NCBI RefSeq assembly: GCF_025989125.1
Contig: NZ_JAPDNR010000001.1
Coordinates: forward strand, 434,001 to 498,000
Source: Chitinophaga nivalis
Lineage (GTDB): Bacteria > Bacteroidota > Bacteroidia > Chitinophagales > Chitinophagaceae
Reading direction: 5' to 3'
Length of the DNA stretch: 64,000 bases
Shown: positions 7,016-16,205 of the stretch, in pieces
Layout: every line of letters begins with the position of its first letter
How positions within the stretch are numbered: position 1 is the stretch's first letter
Program-made: the position numbers and the translations under genes
The notes under the pieces: model-generated
Told to the model about the DNA's origin: nothing
Database searches by the model: none
Seen by the model: the letters and a program-made list of their open reading frames with translations, nothing else

Positions 7016-9097
7016 GTGAAGCGCATTTTTTTAATGCTGCTGTTGTACTGTTACACTGCAGAGTCCTTTGCCATACAACAACATGCCCCAGCAGACACAC
7101 TGATAATCAATCCGGCGCACATCCCGGTCATGAAGGATCTGCGTCCTTACATGTATAGCCGTACGGATAGCAGCGGTCACCTTACCCTGCAACAGGTGAT
7201 GCAGCTACCCTTCCTACACGACACCCTTCTGTTTCATAACTATAAAAAAAATAATGACCGGGTAAACAATTGCTGGCTGCGGCTTCACATCAAAAATAAC
7301 ACCCGGGAAGCCATCAGCTACACCCTGTTTGCCGGATGGCACGATTACATGTACTGGTACCGGCAAATACCCGGCGACAGCTTCCGCCTCCTCATGCAAA
7401 CAGGCTTAATGCTGGACGACGGTGGCGTGGAAAGATGGGACCACTATGGTTTTGTGACGACTATCCCCGCACTGGAAACCCGTACCTTCTACCTCCATAT
7501 TATCAACAAGTCCTACAACGAAAATCCGCTGATGCCTATATTGTATAACGATCAGGCCTATGCGCAGTGGCAGGACAAACAACTGGGCATCTACCGGAAA
7601 GAAACGGTGGTCATACTGGTGTTACTGGGCATGCTCCTGGTTTTTTTCAGTATTTCGGTGATCAATTACATCCAGCTGCCAGACCGGTCTTATCTGTATT
7701 TTGCGACCTATGTACTGGGACTCATCCTCTTTTTTGCCCTCCGGCTGGAAAGCAAGCCTTATCAGCTGTCTTTCTTCCACCGCTGGCCCATGCTCAAATA
7801 TTACTGGGATATACCCGGGTTGCTGTTTTGCTTCTACATGATGTATCTGCTCTTCGGCAATGCTTTCCTGAACCTGCGCGAACGATATCCGCTCATGGAA
7901 CGGATCAGTAACTGGGTAGCCACCAGCGTAGGCGTACTGATACTGATCTGCATGTATTGCGTAGCAATAGAACAATATCACCTCCCCACCATTATTTACG
8001 GCTATGTATACTTTGTAACACTGGTACCCTTGCTGGCTATATTTGTAGCCTTCACCCGACGTTCCAAACACCATCCGCTGGTACGCTTTTTCCTGTGTGG
8101 CTCCGGTTGCCTGTACCTGGCCTGTCTGGGATCTTTCTTAATGCACATCCGTCCGATGGGACTGTTGGGTGCATTGGGCGAACTGACGGCGCCTACCCTC
8201 TTACTTATTGGTGGTATTATATTACAGGCCATGTTTTTCCTGGCAGGACTCAGTTACCGCAATAAGCTGGTACACCACGAAAGAACCCGTACCCAGGAGC
8301 TGCTCATCAAACAACTGAATAAGAACAAAGAGCTGCAACGCAAGCTGAACGAGCAATTGGAAGAACTGGTAAAAGAGCAGACCACTGAAATTCTCCGGAA
8401 AAAACAGGAACTGGAAGAACAACGGAAAAAACAACTGGAAATAGAATACGATAAAAAGCTGACAGAGATTGAGCTAAAAGCCATTCGCGCGCAGATCAAT
8501 CCTCATTTTATTTTTAACTGTCTCAACTCTATTCAGCTGTTTGTGATGCAGCGCGATTATGAGTATGCCCAGAAATACCTGTCGGATTTTTCTTACCTGA
8601 TCCGTAAAACACTGGATTTTTCCCGGCGTAATTTTATATCACTGGCAGATGAGATTACTTACCTGAACACCTATCTGGGATTGGAGAAGATGCGGTTTGA
8701 GAACAGGATGGAATATGAAATTATTGTAGATGCGGATATTGCGACTGCTGAACTGGAAATACCGGCCATGTTGCTGCAACCTTATGTAGAGAATGCCGTA
8801 AAACACGGCATGACCAATCCCAAACAACCTACCGGTAAACTGTCTATTCATTTCAATCAGGTAGCTGCCGATATGCTGGAATGTGTGATCGCTGATAACG
8901 GTATTGGGATTGCGCGTTCCAAATCCATGCGTATGCTGCCCAAACACCATCAGTCATCCGGGATGGAGATCAGCCAGAACCGGGCAGAGCTGCTGAATAA
9001 AATGTACAATACAGATATACATATAGAAATCATAGACCGGTCATCTGAAGAAGATGATAGTGGAACGATTGTGAAAATACTGATCCCTCAATTATAA
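7016..9097 (+). CDS. LytS-type sensor histidine kinase with 7TMR-DISM input
   Basis: This 693-residue membrane kinase starts at the GTG at 7016, which gives a clean signal peptide (MKRIFLMLLLYCYTAESFA). An ATG at 6959 lies inside the preceding gene and one at 7034 loses the basic residues. After a periplasmic domain of about 170 residues, resembling 7TMR-DISMED2, come about seven membrane helices (roughly 195-400). A charged coiled coil (about 420-485) and a LytS/YehU-type His_kinase domain follow, with H497 in INPHFIFNCLNSI and ATP-binding ENAVKHG and DNGIGI motifs. It pairs with the LytTR regulator 39 bp downstream. The ligand is unknown; DISMED2 domains resemble carbohydrate-binding folds. 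Confidence 0.9.
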   Translation: MKRIFLMLLLYCYTAESFAIQQHAPADTLIINPAHIPVMKDLRPYMYSRTDSSGHLTLQQVMQLPFLHDTLLFHNYKKNNDRVNNCWLRLHIKNNTREAISYTLFAGWHDYMYWYRQIPGDSFRLLMQTGLMLDDGGVERWDHYGFVTTIPALETRTFYLHIINKSYNENPLMPILYNDQAYAQWQDKQLGIYRKETVVILVLLGMLLVFFSISVINYIQLPDRSYLYFATYVLGLILFFALRLESKPYQLSFFHRWPMLKYYWDIPGLLFCFYMMYLLFGNAFLNLRERYPLMERISNWVATSVGVLILICMYCVAIEQYHLPTIIYGYVYFVTLVPLLAIFVAFTRRSKHHPLVRFFLCGSGCLYLACLGSFLMHIRPMGLLGALGELTAPTLLLIGGIILQAMFFLAGLSYRNKLVHHERTRTQELLIKQLNKNKELQRKLNEQLEELVKEQTTEILRKKQELEEQRKKQLEIEYDKKLTEIELKAIRAQINPHFIFNCLNSIQLFVMQRDYEYAQKYLSDFSYLIRKTLDFSRRNFISLADEITYLNTYLGLEKMRFENRMEYEIIVDADIATAELEIPAMLLQPYVENAVKHGMTNPKQPTGKLSIHFNQVAADMLECVIADNGIGIARSKSMRMLPKHHQSSGMEISQNRAELLNKMYNTDIHIEIIDRSSEEDDSGTIVKILIPQL

Positions 9098-9136
9098 TTA
9101 TATTAATATATGCGTCAACGTTAGTAAGTTATTTAT

Positions 9137-9889
9137 ATGATAAAGGCAGTTATAATAGATGATGAAAGAAACAGCCGGGATATTATCGTACTCATGCTGG
9201 AGAAATATTGTCCGCAGATTACAATTGCAGATACCGCCACCAACTGTGCAGACGGTGTGGCAAAGATTAAAGCGCATCAACCCCAACTGGTATTTCTGGA
9301 TCTGGAAATGCCCGACGGAACAGGATTTGATGTACTCATGGGTACGCAACCCCACATACCTTATGAAGCGGTTTTCGTGACCGCCTTTGAAAAAAAATTC
9401 CAACACGTCATTCGTTTCAGTGATGTGGAACTCATATTAAAGCCTATCGATAAAGAAAGTTTACTCCACGCCGTATCCCTTGCTACTACCAGGATTACAG
9501 AGAACAGCAGTAAACAGCGTTACCGCGTTTTGATGGACAACTTCAACAGTAATCAGGAAATGCAGTGGCAGCTGCTGATTCCATCTACTAACGCAGAGGC
9601 CTACACGATTAATTTACAGGAGGTGGCTTACCTGGAAACACAGGCCGACAGCTGTATCTTTCATTTAAATAATGGTACCGTTATTTTCGCAGCAAAGCCT
9701 TTCCGTTATTATGCCGACTTATTTTCCCTGCTGCGTTTTTATCAGATCAACAATATGCAGATGGTACAGCTGATGAATATTGATCAGATCGATCATCAAC
9801 GGGGAAAAGTACTGATGAAAAGCGGTGTTGCACTGGATATTACCGCAAGAAGGTTACGGGACCTGCAAAACAGGATTACCTTAAAATAA
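9137..9889 (+). CDS. LytTR-family response regulator
   Basis: This 250-residue regulator has an N-terminal receiver domain (phospho-acceptor D55 in LVFLDLEMPDGTG) and a C-terminal LytTR DNA-binding domain (about 140-245, including EVAYLETQADSCIFHL). It is the partner of the 7TMR-DISM kinase immediately upstream, and the two form an operon with a 39-bp gap. LytTR proteins bind paired direct repeats; I did not find an evident pair near either gene. Targets are unknown. Confidence 0.95.
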   Translation: MIKAVIIDDERNSRDIIVLMLEKYCPQITIADTATNCADGVAKIKAHQPQLVFLDLEMPDGTGFDVLMGTQPHIPYEAVFVTAFEKKFQHVIRFSDVELILKPIDKESLLHAVSLATTRITENSSKQRYRVLMDNFNSNQEMQWQLLIPSTNAEAYTINLQEVAYLETQADSCIFHLNNGTVIFAAKPFRYYADLFSLLRFYQINNMQMVQLMNIDQIDHQRGKVLMKSGVALDITARRLRDLQNRITLK

Positions 9890-10072
9890 GACTTCCGTTC
9901 CAGTCTGCTATTTCCCCTCTTTCATTACACATTTTCAAATTTTTCGGGTCGCTCATTTTGATTTATTCAAGATAAAGCGATTCTTTTTTATGCGTTCTAT
10001 TCAGAATAGTTGCTTTTTTAACTATTTGATCACAATGCGCGTATAGTACGTAACAATTATTTAACAAAAAAT

Positions 10073-10103
10073 TTTGGTCGAATAGGTTTTGGTTGTACTT
10101 TTG
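10073..10103 (+). promoter_or_regulatory. Consensus promoter of the TetR-family gene
   Basis: TTTG (10073-10076), a 19-bp spacer and TACTTTTG (10096-10103) match the Bacteroidota consensus exactly. The expected start site is near 10109, about 48 nt before the TetR ATG. Confidence 0.75.
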
Positions 10104-10113
10104 ACTCGTCAAA
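10100..10113. promoter_or_regulatory. Palindromic candidate operator on the TetR promoter
   Basis: TTTGAC-TC-GTCAAA is a perfect 14-bp inverted repeat that covers the end of the -7 element and the expected start site. Further GTCA half-sites follow at 10119-10135. Its position fits autorepression by the adjacent TetR protein (inference). Confidence 0.5.
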
Positions 10114-10156
10114 CAAAAAAGTCAGACAGTCAGGCTTAAGTGTTTTACAGGATACT

Positions 10157-10783
10157 ATGGCAGAACAGGACCAGAAACGAACATTAATACTGGAAGCGGC
10201 TTTGAAGCGCTTTAAAAGGTTCGGTTTGTCTAAAACTACCATGGAAGAGATTGCCAGAGATCTGGAAATTTCGAAAGGCTCTTTATATTATTATTTTTCA
10301 GATAAAGAATCCATTTATGGAGCTGTCATAGAGCGCATGATTGCAGATTGTTTTTACGACATGTCTGCCTATGTGGAAAAAGCACCCTCTACGACCGCTA
10401 TCATAGATCGTTACCTGGAACTGAAAGAAAAAATGTTGCTGGAGTATCATTTTCTGTTTGGTATCAACGAATGGATCAGAGATATACCCACCCCCCGGCA
10501 GCGGCAGACAATTGAACTGCTGCAGCAGGTAGAAACAGCTTTTCTTTCAGCGACCATTGCCAAAGGAGTAAGTACCGGTGAATTATGTAAGGATACCGAT
10601 ACAGAAAAAACGGCGGAGCTACTGGTAAATGTATTATTCGGACTATGGGTAATATGGTGCAAGTGGCAGGAATCAGGTTTCGATCCGGATAATAAACAAG
10701 CGCTCCGATGCTTTATGGATCGGGAAAAGCAGGCACTCACCATTTTTTTTAATGGGCTAAGATATCAACCAACATTCAACTAA
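10157..10783 (+). CDS. TetR/AcrR family transcriptional regulator
   Basis: This 208-residue regulator has an N-terminal TetR helix-turn-helix (about residues 10-57: LKRFKRFGLSKTTMEEIA, then SKGSLYYYFSDKESIYGAV). A divergent helical ligand-binding and dimerisation domain follows. It is the first gene after a 267-bp intergenic region with a consensus promoter overlapped by a palindrome. The beta-barrel protein gene starts 76 bp downstream with no terminator between, so the two may be co-transcribed and the barrel protein may be its target. The ligand is unknown. Confidence 0.9.
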   Translation: MAEQDQKRTLILEAALKRFKRFGLSKTTMEEIARDLEISKGSLYYYFSDKESIYGAVIERMIADCFYDMSAYVEKAPSTTAIIDRYLELKEKMLLEYHFLFGINEWIRDIPTPRQRQTIELLQQVETAFLSATIAKGVSTGELCKDTDTEKTAELLVNVLFGLWVIWCKWQESGFDPDNKQALRCFMDREKQALTIFFNGLRYQPTFN

Positions 10784-10859
10784 GAATGGCTATCAGATGA
10801 TGTAGAAAGAATTTACGACACAAGGAACAGTTTTAATGAATATTTAAATTTTACGAAAG

Positions 10860-11465
10860 ATGAAAAAGTTGATTGTATTAGCCGCAGTAGCATTATTTGG
10901 TGCTAACGTAGCAAAGGCTCAGTTCAAAAAAGGCGATGTAATTTTAGGTGGTAACTTAAACGTATCTACTAAATCCGAAAAATTAAAAAATAGCGATACC
11001 AAGAGCACTGAAACTTCATTCGGTATCAGCCCTAAAGTAGGTATGGCCCTGAACTCCCAATGGGTAGTGGGTGTGTTCGCAAAATCTGAGTTTGGTTCTA
11101 ACAAAGATGCTGCGAAAGTAAAAACCAAAACTTACGATATCACTCCAGGTGTATTCGTTCGTAACTACCACATGATCGGCGAAAGCAAATTTGCATTCTT
11201 CGCTGAAGCAAATGCAGGATACCGTTTTGGTCAGAGAAAAGTTGCTGACGTTAAAACCAACACTTACAACGGTTTCAACGTGAACGTACTGCCAGGTATC
11301 ACTTACTTCGTTACCAAAAACTTCATGATCGAAGGTGCATTTGGTGGCCTGAGCTACTCTTACGAGCAGGACAAAATCGCTGCTACCGGAGCTAAAGTAA
11401 ACACCAGCAAATTTGATTTTAACTTCCCTAAAGAATTCCAACTGGGAGTTAACTGGATATTCTAA
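10860..11465 (+). CDS. Outer-membrane beta-barrel protein
   Basis: This 201-residue protein has a Sec signal peptide (MKKLIVLAAVALFGANVAKA, 20 residues). Alternating hydrophobic/polar strands rich in Gly, Asn and aromatic residues follow, ending in an aromatic C-terminus (ELGVNWIF-like), typical of an eight-stranded OmpW/OmpX-like barrel. It lies downstream of the TetR gene and is closed by a strong terminator at 11521-11560. Codon use is more even than in its neighbours, which suggests good expression. Transport or stress role is unknown. Confidence 0.85.
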   Translation: MKKLIVLAAVALFGANVAKAQFKKGDVILGGNLNVSTKSEKLKNSDTKSTETSFGISPKVGMALNSQWVVGVFAKSEFGSNKDAAKVKTKTYDITPGVFVRNYHMIGESKFAFFAEANAGYRFGQRKVADVKTNTYNGFNVNVLPGITYFVTKNFMIEGAFGGLSYSYEQDKIAATGAKVNTSKFDFNFPKEFQLGVNWIF

Positions 11466-11520
11466 GCATCTCCCGACAGATGTTTTATGTAAGATAGTTA
11501 TAAGGTTAGATAGATTGGAT

Positions 11521-11560
11521 AAAACCCCGCCACATAATATGTGTGGCGGGGTTTTTGTTT
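11521..11560. terminator. Strong terminator after the barrel gene
   Basis: A perfect 14-bp stem (11521-11534 with 11542-11555), a 7-nt loop and a T-run close the TetR-barrel unit. The A-run on the other side would allow bidirectional function. Confidence 0.9.
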
Positions 11561-11582
11561 TTAATAGCATAAACAACCTGTT

Positions 11583-11756
11583 ATGCGTTACTTTATCTTT
11601 TCCCTTTGTTTACTGCTGATAGGTATCACCCTCGGCAGTTGTGTAACTTCCCGTCCAGCCGGTAATATGCAAGAATTACCACCGGGTCAGCAAAAGAAAA
11701 TACGTAGTACGCCAACCGTACAACCATTGCCTCCCGGTCAGCAAAAGAATCAATAG
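11583..11756 (+). CDS. Small lipoprotein with duplicated LPPGQQK motif
   Basis: This 57-residue protein has a lipoprotein signal (MRYFIFSLCLLLIGITLGSC) with a lipobox before C20. The mature part is only about 38 residues and contains the motif ELPPGQQKK and a second copy PLPPGQQKN. Similar tiny Bacteroidota proteins are sometimes auto-labelled quinol oxidase subunit 4, which I consider unsupported. It starts 23 bp after a terminator and ends 21 bp before a second one, so it forms its own short unit, or is reached by read-through. Function is unknown. Confidence 0.7.
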   Translation: MRYFIFSLCLLLIGITLGSCVTSRPAGNMQELPPGQQKKIRSTPTVQPLPPGQQKNQ

Positions 11757-11777
11757 CTTATTTTTTCATCTGCATAA

Positions 11778-11813
11778 AAAAATCCCGTCAAACGATTGTC
11801 TGACGGGATTTTT
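11778..11813. terminator. Bidirectional terminator between the lipoprotein gene and rho
   Basis: A perfect 13-bp stem (11778-11790 with 11801-11813) with A-run and T-run on opposite sides serves the convergent lipoprotein gene (+) and rho (-). Confidence 0.9.
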
Positions 11814-11835
11814 CATGTAATAATATAATTACTGA

Positions 11836-13569
11836 TTAGCTATTCATAGAAATCAGGAATTCTTCATTGTTTTTGGTACCACGCATGTGCTGTAACATAA
11901 AGTGCATGGATTCATCAGTATTCATATCTGCGAGGTGATTACGCAGGATGTGGATACGTTTCAGTGAATCTTTATCCAGCAACAGGTCGTCACGACGGGT
12001 AGAAGATGCAGATACATCGATCGCCGGGAAGATACGTTTGTTGGCCAGTTTACGATCCAGCAACAGTTCCATGTTACCGGTACCTTTAAATTCTTCGAAG
12101 ATTACTTCGTCCATTTTAGAACCGGTATCGATCAGGGCAGTAGCCAGAATAGTGAGGGAACCACCATGTTCTATTTTACGTGCTGCACCGAAGAATTGTT
12201 TAGGTTTCTGCATGGCGTTAGCTTCCACACCACCACTCAATACTTTACCGGATGCAGGTGCTACGGTATTGTGCGCTCTTGCCAGACGGGTGATGGAATC
12301 CAGCAGGATTACCACATCGTGGCCGCATTCTACCAGACGTTTTGCTTTCTGCAAAGCTATCGCGGATACTTTTACGTGTTTTTCTGCCGGTTCATCGAAG
12401 GTAGAAGCAATTACTTCTGCTTTTACACTACGCTCCATATCAGTTACCTCTTCCGGACGTTCATCAATCAATACCACCATCAGGTATATTTCAGGATGGT
12501 TGGTAGCAATGGCATTGGCCACCTCTTTCAGCAACATGGTTTTACCTACCTTGGGTTGCGCAACAATCAGTCCGCGCTGCCCTTTACCGATAGGTGTAAA
12601 CATATCCATGATACGGGTGGAGTAGTTATTGGAAGTAGTTGTCAGTCTCAGTTTTTCGAAAGGAAACAGTGGTGTCAGGTAATCGAAAGGTACACGGTCG
12701 CGTACTTCTTCCGGTGACTTATTATTGATCGTTTCAACTTTCAGTAATGCGAAGTATTTCTCTCCTTCTTTTGGCGGACGCACAGAACCTTTTACGGTAT
12801 CACCGGTTTTAAGACCAAACAGTTTTATCTGGGAAGGAGATACATAAATATCGTCTGGGGAACTCAGGTAGTTATAGTCAGAAGAACGAAGGAAACCGTA
12901 ACCATCAGGCATCATTTCCAACACACCTTCACTCACAATTACGCCGTCGAATTCGATGTTGAATGCCGGCTCTTTTTTATTACCCGGGAAACGGTTTTTT
13001 TGCGCTGCCGGAATAATTGGTTCAATTTCTTCGGGTACTACAAAATCGTCATCATCATCTTCTTCCTCTTCTTCTGCAACCGGCGTCTCCAGGGCTTCTT
13101 CAGCCTCTTCTTCGTCTTCGGTGAAAGAAGGAATAATGATGTCGTCATCATCATCAAAAGTAAGTGATGGAATGCTATCAAGATCTATATCAAAATCTTT
13201 CAATTTTGATTTAGCGTTATTATTGGAAGTATTGGAAGAAGCAGGAGGCATTTCGTCTGTATCTGAATCTTTTGATTTTGTTCCGGTAACTTTCTTGGCT
13301 TTTTTAGCGGCTGGTTTTTCTTCAGCGTGGGCAGGTTCTTCAGCAACAGTGTTAGATTCGTCTTTCTTTACAGGTTTGCGTTTGCGTGCTTTCTTTTCTT
13401 CTCCGTTGGCCTGGTTATCTTCTGAGGCAAGTACAGCTTGTTTGTCGAGAATTTTGTAGATCAGGTCCTGTTTGTTCAGTTTTTTAGCGTTGGGAACTTC
13501 CAGTTTCTCTGCAATATCAAGCAGCTCAGGAACGAGCATGTCGTTCAATTGTAAGATGTCGTACATCAT
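11836..13569 (-). CDS. rho: Transcription termination factor Rho
   Basis: This is the hexameric RNA-dependent ATPase that ends transcription. The preferred start is the ATG at 13569 (MMYDILQLNDM); an in-frame TTG at 13581 adds four residues. Order: Rho_N helical domain (1 to about 50), an extended insertion (about 50-185) that is first Lys/Ala-rich and then extremely acidic with runs of Asp and Glu, the cold-shock RNA-binding domain (about 205-275), and the RecA-type motor. The Walker A reads VAQPKVGKT, and QRGLIV, the Q-loop and R-loop regions are present. At about 577 residues it is far longer than E. coli Rho (419) because of the insertion, a trait of Bacteroidota Rho. Confidence 0.97.
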   Translation of the reverse strand: MMYDILQLNDMLVPELLDIAEKLEVPNAKKLNKQDLIYKILDKQAVLASEDNQANGEEKKARKRKPVKKDESNTVAEEPAHAEEKPAAKKAKKVTGTKSKDSDTDEMPPASSNTSNNNAKSKLKDFDIDLDSIPSLTFDDDDDIIIPSFTEDEEEAEEALETPVAEEEEEDDDDDFVVPEEIEPIIPAAQKNRFPGNKKEPAFNIEFDGVIVSEGVLEMMPDGYGFLRSSDYNYLSSPDDIYVSPSQIKLFGLKTGDTVKGSVRPPKEGEKYFALLKVETINNKSPEEVRDRVPFDYLTPLFPFEKLRLTTTSNNYSTRIMDMFTPIGKGQRGLIVAQPKVGKTMLLKEVANAIATNHPEIYLMVVLIDERPEEVTDMERSVKAEVIASTFDEPAEKHVKVSAIALQKAKRLVECGHDVVILLDSITRLARAHNTVAPASGKVLSGGVEANAMQKPKQFFGAARKIEHGGSLTILATALIDTGSKMDEVIFEEFKGTGNMELLLDRKLANKRIFPAIDVSASSTRRDDLLLDKDSLKRIHILRNHLADMNTDESMHFMLQHMRGTKNNEEFLISMNS

Positions 13570-14031
13570 CTGTGTTGTCAAATTTTAGAAGTGTTGTGAG
13601 GCGGGTACCACTGCATACCAACATACACCAATTACAAATAATTGTTTTTGAGTCAATAAATTTAATTTGCTTATTAAATTTGATAGGGAATGTTGAGTTT
13701 AGGAACTGCTGATGAAGATGGAAAAAATGAACTTAATCAGGCAGAATATAACGCAAGATTAAAACAAGTTTTATTATTCTCCAAAAAAATTTCCCCTCAT
13801 ATCCTTTACCATCTTTCGGTTGCACCGTTATAGCAGGGCATTTCGCACTTCCTGCATAGGTGCTGCAGCGGGTCTTTACAAACCTTCCCTGCTGCTCCGG
13901 CCGCAGTGCTTTTGCTATTTTTAACATTTCTTTTGCAAACTGAACCAGCAAATAGGTACCTCCTGCCACGAAGAGGGGCTATGGACTATGAAGTTTAACG
14001 CTTATTTTTGCATTCCTAAATTTTAAATTTT
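13570..14031. other. Intergenic region between rho and asnS
   Basis: This divergent region of about 460 bp holds the upstream sequences of rho (minus) and asnS (plus). The only clear signal is the asnS -7 element at 14003-14010. A 78-codon minus-strand frame (13733-13969) has no recognisable features, and I do not call it. Confidence 0.6.
14003..14010 (+). promoter_or_regulatory. Candidate -7 element for asnS
   Basis: TATTTTTG is an exact TAnnTTTG match, 21 bp before the asnS ATG. No clear -33 TTG was found. Confidence 0.45.
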
Positions 14032-15471
14032 ATGAGCCAAAGGATGAAAGTCAAGCAGATCTTGTCGGACGACAAGGCGCATTATGAAGTAACGGTAAAA
14101 GGTTGGGTGCGTTCTTTCCGCAACAATCAATTTATAGCGTTAAACGATGGCTCTACTAATAATAATCTACAGATAGTTATTGATACTGACAATACAGCTC
14201 CTGCCCTCCTGAAAAGGATTACTACCGGAGCCGCTATCAGCGCTACCGGCCAGATTATCCCTTCTCTGGGAAAAGGCCAGAAAGTAGAACTGAAAGCCAG
14301 CACCCTGGAAGTACTGGGCGACTGTGATGGTGAAAAATACCCACTGCAGCTGAAAAACAGACCCAGTCTGGAATACCTGCGGGAAATCGCTCACCTGCGT
14401 TTCCGTACCAATACCTTCGGCGCTATTTTCCGGGTACGTCATGCCCTGGCGTTTGCTGTACATAAATTCTTTAACGAACAAGGATTTGTATACCTGCACA
14501 CCCCTATTATTACTGCTTCCGACGCAGAAGGCGCAGGTGAAATGTTCCGGGTAACCACACTGGACATGAACCAGCCACCCCGCACCGAATCCGGCGAGAT
14601 TGATTTCCGGGAAGATTTCTTCGGCAAATCCACTAACCTCACCGTATCCGGCCAGCTGGAAGGAGAATTAGGCGCTATGGCACTGGGTGAAATCTACACC
14701 TTCGGACCAACTTTCCGCGCGGAAAATTCCAATACAGCCCGGCACCTGGCGGAATTCTGGATGATAGAACCTGAAATGGCCTTCTATGAACTGGAAGACA
14801 ATATGAACCTGGCAGAAGCCTTTATTAAATCCGTGATCGGATATGTACTGGAAAATAACCGGGAAGACCTGGATTTCCTCGCTGCCCGCCTGGCGGAAGA
14901 AGAAAAACAGAAACCGCAACAGGAGCGCAGCGAAATGGGCCTGATCGAGAAACTGGAGTTGGTACTGCACAGTGAATTTGTACGCATTACCTACACCGAA
15001 GCCATCGACATCCTGCAGAACAGTAAACCGAACAAAAATAAAAAGTTCCAATACCTCATTGAAGGCTGGGGCGCCGATCTGCAAAGCGAACACGAACGCT
15101 ACCTGGTAGAAAAACACTTTAAGAAACCGGTTATCTTAACGGATTATCCTAAAGAGATCAAGTCTTTCTACATGAAACTCAACGATGACGGGAAAACCGT
15201 ACGGGCTATGGATATCCTGTTCCCTGGCATCGGAGAAATGGTAGGTGGTTCACAACGGGAAGAGAACTACGAAAGGCTGGTAAAACGCATGGAAGAAATG
15301 CATGTGCCAGTGGAAGAACTGAGCTGGTACCTCGATACCCGCCGCTATGGTTCTGCACCACACGCCGGCTTTGGACTTGGATTTGAACGCCTGATACTTT
15401 TTGTAACAGGTATGAGTAATATCCGGGATGTGATTCCTTTCCCAAGAACACCGAAAAGCGCTGAGTTCTAA
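14032..15471 (+). CDS. asnS: Asparagine--tRNA ligase
   Basis: This cytoplasmic class IIb synthetase charges tRNA-Asn. The 479-residue protein has an N-terminal OB-fold anticodon-binding domain (about 15-105) and the class II catalytic core. Motif 2 reads FGPTFRAENSNTARHLAEFW and motif 3 is GFGLGFERLILFVTGMSNIRDVIPFPR. The AsnRS-type FPRTPKSAEF end separates it from AspRS. It is monocistronic, with a -7 element upstream and a terminator at 15500-15542. Confidence 0.97.
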   Translation: MSQRMKVKQILSDDKAHYEVTVKGWVRSFRNNQFIALNDGSTNNNLQIVIDTDNTAPALLKRITTGAAISATGQIIPSLGKGQKVELKASTLEVLGDCDGEKYPLQLKNRPSLEYLREIAHLRFRTNTFGAIFRVRHALAFAVHKFFNEQGFVYLHTPIITASDAEGAGEMFRVTTLDMNQPPRTESGEIDFREDFFGKSTNLTVSGQLEGELGAMALGEIYTFGPTFRAENSNTARHLAEFWMIEPEMAFYELEDNMNLAEAFIKSVIGYVLENNREDLDFLAARLAEEEKQKPQQERSEMGLIEKLELVLHSEFVRITYTEAIDILQNSKPNKNKKFQYLIEGWGADLQSEHERYLVEKHFKKPVILTDYPKEIKSFYMKLNDDGKTVRAMDILFPGIGEMVGGSQREENYERLVKRMEEMHVPVEELSWYLDTRRYGSAPHAGFGLGFERLILFVTGMSNIRDVIPFPRTPKSAEF

Positions 15472-15499
15472 AACCGGCCCGCTCCGGATAAACGGATAA

Positions 15500-15542
15500 A
15501 AACAAACCCCGTCTGACCTTTCAGGCGGGGTTTGTTTTTTTT
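15500..15542 (+). terminator. Terminator after asnS
   Basis: A 17-bp stem with one G-U (15500-15516 with 15521-15537), a 4-nt loop and a T-run. Confidence 0.9.
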
Positions 15543-15629
15543 ATCAATTTTTTATGGAAACCTGCACACCGCTCATCTTACTATCAGAAAGCGCTTTCAA
15601 CCATCTTCGTTTATCCTAAACCGTTACTT

Positions 15630-16160
15630 ATGGCTGAAATGAATACAACGTCCTCCCACTCCCGCACGGGAGGGAAAGGCACTAAAAGCAATAAAAAGTC
15701 TACCCGCGTGGATATGACGCCCATGGTAGATCTGGGCTTTCTGCTGATTACATTTTTCATGCTCACTACTACCCTCGCAAAGCCTAAAACCATGGACCTC
15801 CTCCTGCCAAGGGATGATGGAGATTCCATGTCGCTGGCCGCTACCAAAGCACTCACAGTAGTACTGGGTCCTGACAACCGCATTGCCTGGTACGAAGGTA
15901 TTGGCAACGACCCTGCAAAACCACCGCAGGTAAGCTATTCCAGCTTCGCCAACCGCCAGGGTATCCGGGATGTTATTATCCGGAAAAAAGCACAGGTAGC
16001 CCAACGCTTTGGTAAAAATGAACTGATGGTACTCATCAAAGCCGATAAAAAAGCCAACTATAAGAATGTTGTGGATATGATGGATGAGATGCTCATCAAT
16101 CAGGTAGCCCGGTATGCGATTGTAGATATCAACCGGGAAGAAACAGCTTACTTTAAGTAA
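15630..16160 (+). CDS. ExbD/TolR family biopolymer transport protein
   Basis: This 176-residue inner-membrane protein has a basic cytoplasmic N-terminus and one transmembrane helix (about 30-50, VDMTPMVDLGFLLITFFML) with the conserved TPMVD aspartate that couples proton flow. A periplasmic ExbD/TolR domain follows. It normally works with ExbB and TonB to energise outer-membrane uptake. No exbB, tonB or second exbD is adjacent, which is unusual, as Bacteroidota generally encode exbB-exbD-exbD clusters. A palindrome at 16172-16205 follows it. Confidence 0.9.
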   Translation: MAEMNTTSSHSRTGGKGTKSNKKSTRVDMTPMVDLGFLLITFFMLTTTLAKPKTMDLLLPRDDGDSMSLAATKALTVVLGPDNRIAWYEGIGNDPAKPPQVSYSSFANRQGIRDVIIRKKAQVAQRFGKNELMVLIKADKKANYKNVVDMMDEMLINQVARYAIVDINREETAYFK

Positions 16161-16171
16161 CCCTACCCAAC

Positions 16172-16205
16172 AACGGATTACGGACAAACCAGCCCGTAAT
16201 CCGTT
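16172..16205 (+). terminator. Palindrome after exbD-like gene
   Basis: A perfect 12-bp inverted repeat (16172-16183 with 16194-16205) with a 10-nt loop lies 12 bp past the stop. The T-run is weak. It runs into ATTCGTAATTCG, an element seen at other intergenic sites in the window. Confidence 0.5.

Noticed and set aside
12956..13459. Ser-rich plus-strand frame of 167 codons
   Set aside because: It is antisense to the acidic insertion of rho; the Ser runs come from complementing Asp/Glu codons.
13733..13969. 78-codon minus-strand frame between rho and asnS
   Set aside because: No family pattern, signal or plausible start context. It lies in a shared promoter region.
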